This document shows positions 28,501 through 37,500 of a stretch of 64,000 nucleotides of DNA, piece by piece. This DNA is from Tubulanus polymorphus (taxonomy: Eukaryota > Nemertea > Palaeonemertea > Tubulaniformes > Tubulanidae). Within the stretch, counting starts at the first letter, position 1. Each line of letters begins with the position of its first letter. Where the stretch lies: the NCBI RefSeq assembly GCF_964204645.1, contig NC_134029.1:9600850-9664849 (forward strand), in the 5' to 3' direction. Both the position numbers and the translations under genes were made by a program. The notes under the pieces were generated by a model. That model did not search any database. It had not been told where the DNA came from and worked only from the letters and a program-made list of their open reading frames with translations.

Positions 28501-31500
28501 AGGTGAATCTAGACATATACCAATTTTGGTAATAAGTTCAAGTATAACTGAGATATGCCCACAGGTATTTTACTTTAGTATCCTCAGTCGAGCATATATG
28601 AACTAATCATAAAGGACATTTGATAAAAGTATCTGCGTACGAAGTACTATCATAATCGGTCACTTGGTTACATCGATAATAATGGGAGTTTTGGAGAAAG
28701 GCAGAAACTACAAAAATTTACATGGATTAACAACAGAGTTTCTGCAAAATGTAACGATTTCCCATGTTCCGGCAAAACCCACATACATTTAGCCATCTAT
28801 GTGTGAAGCAAACTCTTGGGGAACACCAATGCTATCCTCAATGCTTGTCGAGAAAGTATAATAGAGAATCTTTAGTCTATCCCTAACAGTAAGTGTTGGG
28901 AAATTTTGAAGGTCACAATTATGGCAAATGTACTTTGACATCGCAGAGTTTGCGTTCCCATAGGCTTTAGTTCTATCGACCAATTGAAAGCATATCAGTC
29001 ACACAACATCAAGATGGCACTCTCCATAAATCTGTCATCTGTCCGTAGATGTTTTCGTAGCTAGAGCCAGAGCTGCGTTGGGAATTTATTTCCATCGTCA
29101 GCCGTAACATTAGAACTATGGCTGTGGTGCTGGGCGGCCCTGAGACATAGAATGATAACTTTCAATGCACGATAGGTCAGTTGCCTATGGCAGTTTGTTA
29201 GAATGTCAACTTGGACGCAAGAAGTCCTCATCTGAATCGTAGTCCTGAGCCCTGAACTTTTATTGTGTAACCAAATTAAGTGCTGCCACCTATCCATGAC
29301 ACCAAGAACATGCCGTGATTATCAACGATGGCAGACTATTCAATGCTGCCAAATTTACAATGTTGACAGCATGAAAATGTAACCTTGTTTAGTCAAAATA
29401 TAGTAGGAGTAGATCTAAGTTGATCTGTTAACTCCATCCATCCAGAAAAGCGCTAACGTAAGAGAGACTATGTACCATACTATCATAAATTGCTAATCTC
29501 AAGAAACCTGCATAACCCTAATTTCGAACATATCTTCTAAAACATTTGAATAATGAAATCATATGTTTACACATTTTTATATTGACCGCTTGAAGCCGCC
29601 GATGAAATTCACGCCGGCCCTACACAGATCGTAGATAGCTTCATCATTCCACCAGCATCCCCATGTCAGGGTCTAACTTTTATATCAGACTTCAAAATCG
29701 TGTATACATGCGCCATTTTTACCGAATAATCCGATTTACTTATCATTTCTATTTGTGCCTGCTGCTTCTGATATAATCATACCTCCTTTACTATTACAAA
29801 ATGTCTTCTAGTGATATTCAATGCAATATAACATTTCAACGTTCAAATAGAGCTCATTATATAATCACAGGATGCCATTCTACATCATTGTCAATATTTT
29901 GCCAAATAGCTTGTATGTGTACACATAGACCTGTGACGCTTTGCACATCGATTTAGGGTTGTCGTTTATAAAATGACGCTGAATGGTTATCATGGTAACG
30001 TTTTATAAGGCGTCAAAAAAGGAACAATAATAATAATCAAGAGAATAACAATAGGGTTTTCTGGAAAGTAGCAGAATTCTTTGTTTTCTAGCACTGCACA
30101 CTACAAAATAAGCAAATAAAAGTTTTTGACTGGAAATGTGTTTTGCGTCGGGGTGGCAGCTGATAATATGGTGTCAGAACATCACTGTTCATAGTCGTAC
30201 AATCTTTATCTATGCAGAGGTTAAGCAGCATTACATATTGGCCATCAAGTACAATGAGCTACCAGAGAACCTATCATTATTGACTGCCATTTAGTGGCCA
30301 ACGCAACGTATTTGAACAATAATAAGCCTGACAAAAACAATGAAGGATTTATGAGGACTCAGCCACATGATGCCACTTGCATCTGATTGCACAGTGTGTC
30401 CACTGGACACAGTGCAAATAATTTTGCTGCGAAAGTCACCAAGTGACCTATCATCTTAGAGCCCTTTATCATCTCTGACAATACAAACCCGAGATTTCAA
30501 AAGTGTCATATCTATAACTCAGAAGACCCCAAAATTTCAAAAGAAACCAGATTTTTAAACGCCAAAATAAAAACCACAATAGCCGATTGGCCCAATTGGC
30601 ACAGATCATCGGGCCCAAGTCAAATTTGACCAGTACCTAATTAGAGAGCTCATTCACGCGTAAACCACTCACTCATATTAAACAATGCTTAAACAAAAAC
30701 ACTTCCAGAACCAGATGCAATTCAAACACAGTAATTTGACCATCCTAGAATTTGGCTCAGGCCTGATCCAACGTTATTGGTGAGACACTTCCGGCACCAG
30801 TTACAATTCAAACGCAACAATTTTGGCTCAGGCCTGGTGCAACGTTTTTGGTTAAGCCAAATTTTGGCCCAGGCCAAACAGGCATGGGTCCATTTGGCGC
30901 CCGTGTGAATTATTTGTTCCTGGCCAAATTTGGCCCTGGCTAAAAAAAGCTGGCAGCTAGATACGGCTATCGTAAAATGACTCAGAAGGAAATTGCTGAC
31001 TGGAAAGATATCGTGAAAACATTTGCCGCATCGGTTTTCTGCTCTGCCCCCAAAAACGACCTTGAAAACGGTCAAACTGAAGCAGCACGCTGTTGCATGT
31101 AATAGGCCAAGCTTTTTTGTCACAGAAAACCACTCATGAAGAAACCTGTTGATGGTATTGAAATACAGTTGTTGGAATGACCACACACATTCGCGCTTGT
31201 TGTCGCTCAGGGGCGGGCGCAGGAAAACTCTGTTAGCCTAACCGTGGATAGCGGCTTACCGCTGGTTAGGCTAACCGGCTTCAAATAAGAGGCCACACGA
31301 AGACAATGGATAGCTAACAGCATTTTCCTGCACCCATTTATGCCTAACAACAGTGTTCGAACCACGGTTAGCACTAACAGGGTTTTCCTGCACGCGCCCC
31401 AGGACGTTACACATAAGGAAAAAGCAGCGACAGATGGCTGGAAAATGTTACGTGAAAAATACGTTTTCACATAGCTGGAACAAGCTGTAGGAAAAAGCTA

Positions 31501-34500
31501 GCAGGACACTGCTCATGAAAACCAACCTAACCTTTTCAAATAACGTAGTCAAATTGGCTCTCCCAATGTTCAATGGTTTTGGTGAAGTCGCACTTTCTCT
31601 GAAATTTCTCAAAACAAAGATTCATGCGCTTCAAATCGTTTTTGATGATATTTGATGATAAAATATACTTTTGATATTCAATAGCATTTTTTCATGGAAA
31701 TAGCTACTTGGGTGGATTAGGAATTGAATAGGCTGCATGGACAGTAGCACTCTCTTACTGACTATAGCCACGTTCACACTAGATTTGGTGCTTATGAAGT
31801 ACCGTACTTTGCTGGTGCCAAATTCACCAAAATACGGCGCTTACACAGCCAGTTGCGTTCTCACAGCAAGTCGGCAATTCAGCACTTAGTAAGCCCAGTA
31901 TAGTAGTCACCCGGTGTGCCGATAGAAGGGCGTGTAATTAGTCTTGAGTGTATTGTACTACGCCGATGTAAATACGCAGCTTGCTAAGCGCCGAATCTGC
32001 GTTCACACTACAGAAAATACGCGGCGAGCTCAGTTCCATACTCAGATCGCACATTTCAGCACGGAACTGAATAAGCCGCGAATAGGCTAAGTGTGAACGC
32101 TTAGTACCGCACTAAAATCTAGTGTGAACGCAGCTTATAGGTATGCTGCCTGAATGAAATCACTGGTATTGCTGCCTATGAGTATCTTCAATTAATCAAA
32201 AACAGAGAGGGATAGGTAGGTCTAGAAGTGTGAACGAGTAAGCTCATTTTAAATAGAGGAGAAAAGTTGCCTGCGACGAGTCAACTCCTTTCGAAATGGT
32301 TGACGGGTTAGCTAATGCCACCCAGCAACATGACATGACCGAGCGCAACTGGCAGTTCCAGCAACGACCTGAAACTTGTGGCTCCTGTATGCAGTTAGCT
32401 CCAGTTGACATTAAGCCTATTATGGCCCACCACATAAATTCCAGAATACGTTTTCATTGAAAACCATGCCCAAGCGATATGAAATGTTGAGATCTACCAC
32501 GGGGCTAATTTTCAGGGCGATACATCCAGTTACGACAGAGCAGTCGGTACGAAAATTAGGCATTATCATTATCATTATTACTGTTATTATTATTATTATT
32601 ATTACTATTATTATTATTATTATTATCATTATTATTATTATCATTATTATTATTTCTATAATAATTATAATTTTTTCAGGTGCAGTGACCTGTACAGCCT
32701 CTAGGCTTTCACTGCTTCCTTCATTTAACTGTTATTTCTCTTCACTATTGTCGTTATTATATCTTGTACTTTAAGTTGAATGAAAAATAAATTATTATTA
32801 ATAATCATCAATATCAGACTAGGCTGGCTGTGTAACAACTAACCTGTTTAATAATAATAACATTTAAATGTGTACAAATTTCAATGAAAAATGGTAAGCA
32901 TGAAGAAACTATAGGCCTCAGAATTCACACTAAACCTTTTCGACCACACCGGTCATCTTGGGTCTGATCAGCCTGATTTTTCTTGGGGTGATGGGCTCTA
33001 GGGGATGACACATCGAGATAATCAATTAACATTCAAAATTTTCCCCCATAACATCAAAAATGTGCTTAAGTGCCACTTTCGACAAATAACATTGATTCTG
33101 ATTGGGCCAGTTCTTGGGCTGCATATGAGTCAAGGGAACATAAATGCATAATCCAAATATCATGACAAACTAAATATCAGACATACGTACATACGTACGT
33201 ACGTACGTACGTACGTACGTACGTACATACATACATACATACATACATACATACAGACATACATACATACATACATACATACATACATACATACATACAT
33301 ACATACATACATACATACATACATACAGACAGACAGACAGACAGACAGACATACATACATACATACATACATACAGACAGACAGACAGACATACATACAT
33401 ACAGACAGACAGACAGACAGACAGACAGAGTCTAAGTGGGCTAAAAGCGAATATTCGATATTTGAGCCCCTTATGGGAAAAAGGACAAATATAATTCTCC
33501 CAGGAACTACTTGTTGCTTATCAATTTGATAAAAGATGGCAAAACAATGGCAGTCATGAATTATAGCATTTCTTTGTAAACATTCGTGCCATCATCATCC
33601 ATTTCATGAATCATATTATAGATGTATGTCTTATGTTGACAATGGTCGGCATGTAAATGGAAATATGAAATGGCTGATGAACTCAGGGCCCATCGAATGC
33701 GAGCTTATCTGTAGGATCTCGGTGTACAGCTCAGTACTAGACAGCCAACAGTTGCCATGACAACCTTAAATGTAAGTCTCACCGCACAAACATTTTTCAT
33801 TTGTTTTGGTAGATAATGGCGTGCTCCTCATAGCGTTGTCGTTGTCATCATAGGTTCTAAATGCAATATTTCACATGCGCCGTATGACATAATATTTTCC
33901 ACGCGAGAATATTGATCGATCGCGAATACCTGCTAAATGTGTCATAATTAAGCGTTAAGTTTTCTCGGTACATGTTGACGACCGCGAGGCCAGCTGGTGA
34001 GCAGCACGTATAGTAGTAATAACGCACCTTTTGACCATTACAGCCGGAATTACGTCGTCGAGAATATGGAAGCATAAATCTTCCGTTCGATACAGCGTGG
34101 CTGCGTAGTCTCATAAATTGGTCCAATTACGACAATGATAATAAGAACGCTGATAAGTGAGTTGCGCGCTAATCATTTCCAAATTCTAAGATGAAATTTA
34201 TTATTCGCCATATTGCAGTTGTAGCTATTATTAAGAGGGTTACCAATTGTGGCTGGAGCCGTGGTCACACTAACTTAAGTCGGGCTACAGTGTTCGGTAC
34301 CTGTAATGGACAGCCGCGTTCACACTACATTTAGTTAGGATACATTGTTAAGTACCTGGAATGGGCCAATTAGAACGATCCAAACAAGAAGTGCGCATTC
34401 ACACACGTGTTGTTGAATTCCCTATAAGAATTTATCAAATTATCAAATCCTAACCGCACTGGAATTCTGTTAAAACAGCTGATTTTTCAGTTACTGTCAT

Positions 34501-37500
34501 GCTCCAACCCTTATCTCGTCAACATATTGGCATGGATTGTAAACCACTTACTCGATACTAAGCAATGCTTAAACAAAGTAAGTGAGTCACTTCCCAGACC
34601 AGTCACTATAATCTGGCTCGAGCTGCGTCCAATGCTGTTGGTCGGTTCAAACAAGCACAGGCCCATTTTGCACTCATTTGAAAAGTTGTTCCGGACCAAA
34701 TTTGACACAGGCCAAAATATCTCGAGCGATCGCGGCTATACTACTGTGACAAGACTGTTGCTACGCTAGCTAGGAATAACGCTACAAAGCCAAGTAAAGC
34801 CTGGCACTATTTTCTGTGGGTTTTCCACAAAACTGGAGATCAATTCGCAACAGACATCAATTTGTCATAAATATTGTCGATGAAATATGAGGCCACAGTA
34901 ACAGCTGTTTTACAATCCAGACTAGACTAACAGGATTTTCAATGAGATTTGTATCACAGCCAGGCGTTTATTTGATAAGCCACCAGACTGGTGCAATGAA
35001 TGATGTCAAACGATTTGCATTCATGATAGTCATCAATCTATTGCACCAATATCACAGCGCCGTCCATATACTGCCACGTTGTCTATACAGTTGATTGTGC
35101 AGCGACTAAATATTCCAACTAGGAAATTCCAGCACTGGGCACACAAAGCAAATTTCTAGATTTGCTAGCACCCAAAAAGCCAACACCGAAGCAGACCTCA
35201 GCGTTCCACATATGCTGGAAGTTTAAAGGACTGCAATCATCATAACTGTATGATATCACGGCTGCTGAAGCAGTAAGGCTTTCAATCCCCCAAATATCCA
35301 GAAAATTAAGCTTCATTTTGGTGAAGCCTCTAATATTTCTGGTAGGGGCAGAGGATATTTTAGAAGGGGTTGGCTGATTTTCAGAGGGGTGGATGTAAAA
35401 ACGATAGGAGTGGCCACCCCTCTAAATCTGTTGTTGTTGAGAACAATGGACTTTGGTTGAAGGTTAAAGTGATTAAGGTAGCCACATCCAAGGATAATAT
35501 GAAGATTCAATGTCAGCAATTGATTTGCATTTTTACATTCATCGCTACAGCGTTATTCTTGTCTAAAAAATCTCATTTGACTGTGATTGCTGTGATAAGA
35601 AAATACAAAAGTGGAAGTGCATGAAATAACTGCTATAACCGCTCCTGAATATATCACTGTGTAAAATGTAGTTTTGCTGCTCAGCAAATCACTAATCAAA
35701 ACTATACAGCTTATCCTAAGGCTATAGGCTAAAACCATAGGTACACACTATGATTTGGCCCGCCAGTCGAAACTGGCCTGGACCCAAGTCAAATTTGGCC
35801 TTTCGTTAACGTGATTGTGTATTCCCACATAAAATACTCATTCGTTACTAAAATTAATCCTACCAAAAGGATGTTGTGGCGAAAAAGGCGAGTTACTTTC
35901 TGATTTGAACCAGGAGTATTCAAAAGGAATGCTGAAATTTGGTGTGCGCCCACTCCAATATCTTCGGTTTACTGATATCAATCAGGCACAGACCTATTTG
36001 GCACCAATGTGAAAGTATGCCCGGACCAAAAATGCTTAGGCGTGATTGCAGCCATGGTCTAAGTGTCTTTGAATTTTTGGAGGTTGGGGTTCAAGTGGGA
36101 GTAGAAAAAACTTAATTACCAGAGAAGCCACTTTAAACGTTTCAACGTAGGGATGCACTTAAATGAACTGAGTAAAGCGATGTGATGAGAATTCTACCAT
36201 GTTTTGATCTAAAGATTTTTTCATCGTTTATACTGGGAGAAAATAAATCTAAGGGGCAACATTAATTGGAAGTGCAGGATCTGCCACAATGAGCCAAAAA
36301 ATCCTATCAATTCCATGATAAAATCGATGCCACAAATCAAAATTCGTATCAAAAGGAACAAACAAAAAGATTTTGTACTAAGAATCTTCAAACGTGTCCG
36401 CCATAGTGATGAGCAGTTGAATTGAAAATATTGTATATACCGGCAAATCAATTCTAATCATAATAGATTTACTCATTTATTTCATATTGTGGACATCACA
36501 ATTTCATAATTTCACAAGCAAGCCATTTTGAAGAGTAAGCAATGCATTAGCATCTAGGCCTATTTCTAATCCAAACAGTCCCCCATAATATTGATAATAA
36601 CATGCCCTCCCCATTTCTGGAATATACTTTCTGGAATATTCTTCACCAAACATTGAAAACACGAAAATATGACATCACGCACAAGAAAGCTGGAAACCTA
36701 GCAAGGCCATAAAGTCTTAATGAATATTTGATTTCACAGTTAAACTATTTAATCGAGAAATGGGTTCAGATACATGTCAACACTGACCATACATTATCGA
36801 GATCACAATGATTAGAACAAAATCATGAGTGGCGAGGAATCAGTGATATTGTTGTGAAGCAGCGAACTTTGCCTTCTTCCTTCAATAAGTCAGAATATCA
36901 GCCATCGTCGCTCTCTGACTGATCATATATAATACATTAATCGGGCCTCATAAAACAGTAATTACTTGTTTACAAACAATACACTGACTTAGACCTACGG
37001 GCAATTATCTGATAATTGCACGTAGCTTAGACATACTAAGCTATGTACAAGTGATGGGAGTTGTTGCATCAAATCTTTTATGAACAGAGAGTGTAAGGCC
37101 TGGGCACAGTTTCACGAAAAAGTTTAAGCCTAAAACAGTTAAGTTTAAATTGTTGTCCTCATTGAAGATATGAAGTTACCAATGGCAATTACACCAAAAA
37201 TTTGAGTTTAACTTTTCTGTGAAACTGGGCCCTGATACCAGGATCTTACGACACTTTCGTCAAATCATGGGAGGAGCTATGATATCTTCGCTTAGGGTCA
37301 CATTGTAACAACAGGGTCCCTCAGTCATTCCAGAATTCAAGGGTTTTTTAATGAGTTTTTAAAGAGAAAATTTCAAATCTCGAGGAGTGTATGCCTAACT
37401 TTCATATTCCAATTACTATTGACTCCTCCTAAATCGGTACTGTAATCTCAGTAAAACCAATTAATTCGGAATCTATGTGCATAATACCTAAAACCTAAAC

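Noticed and set aside
30722-31186. 154-codon minus-strand frame
   Set aside because: Lies within a dispersed repeat with CAAATTTGG words; composition is unlike the two real genes and no domain or splice context is visible.
32420-32774. Ile-rich frames on both strands
   Set aside because: Translations of an ATT trinucleotide tract.
33160-33400. Tyr/Cys/Val/Met-rich minus-strand frames
   Set aside because: Translations of a tetranucleotide microsatellite.
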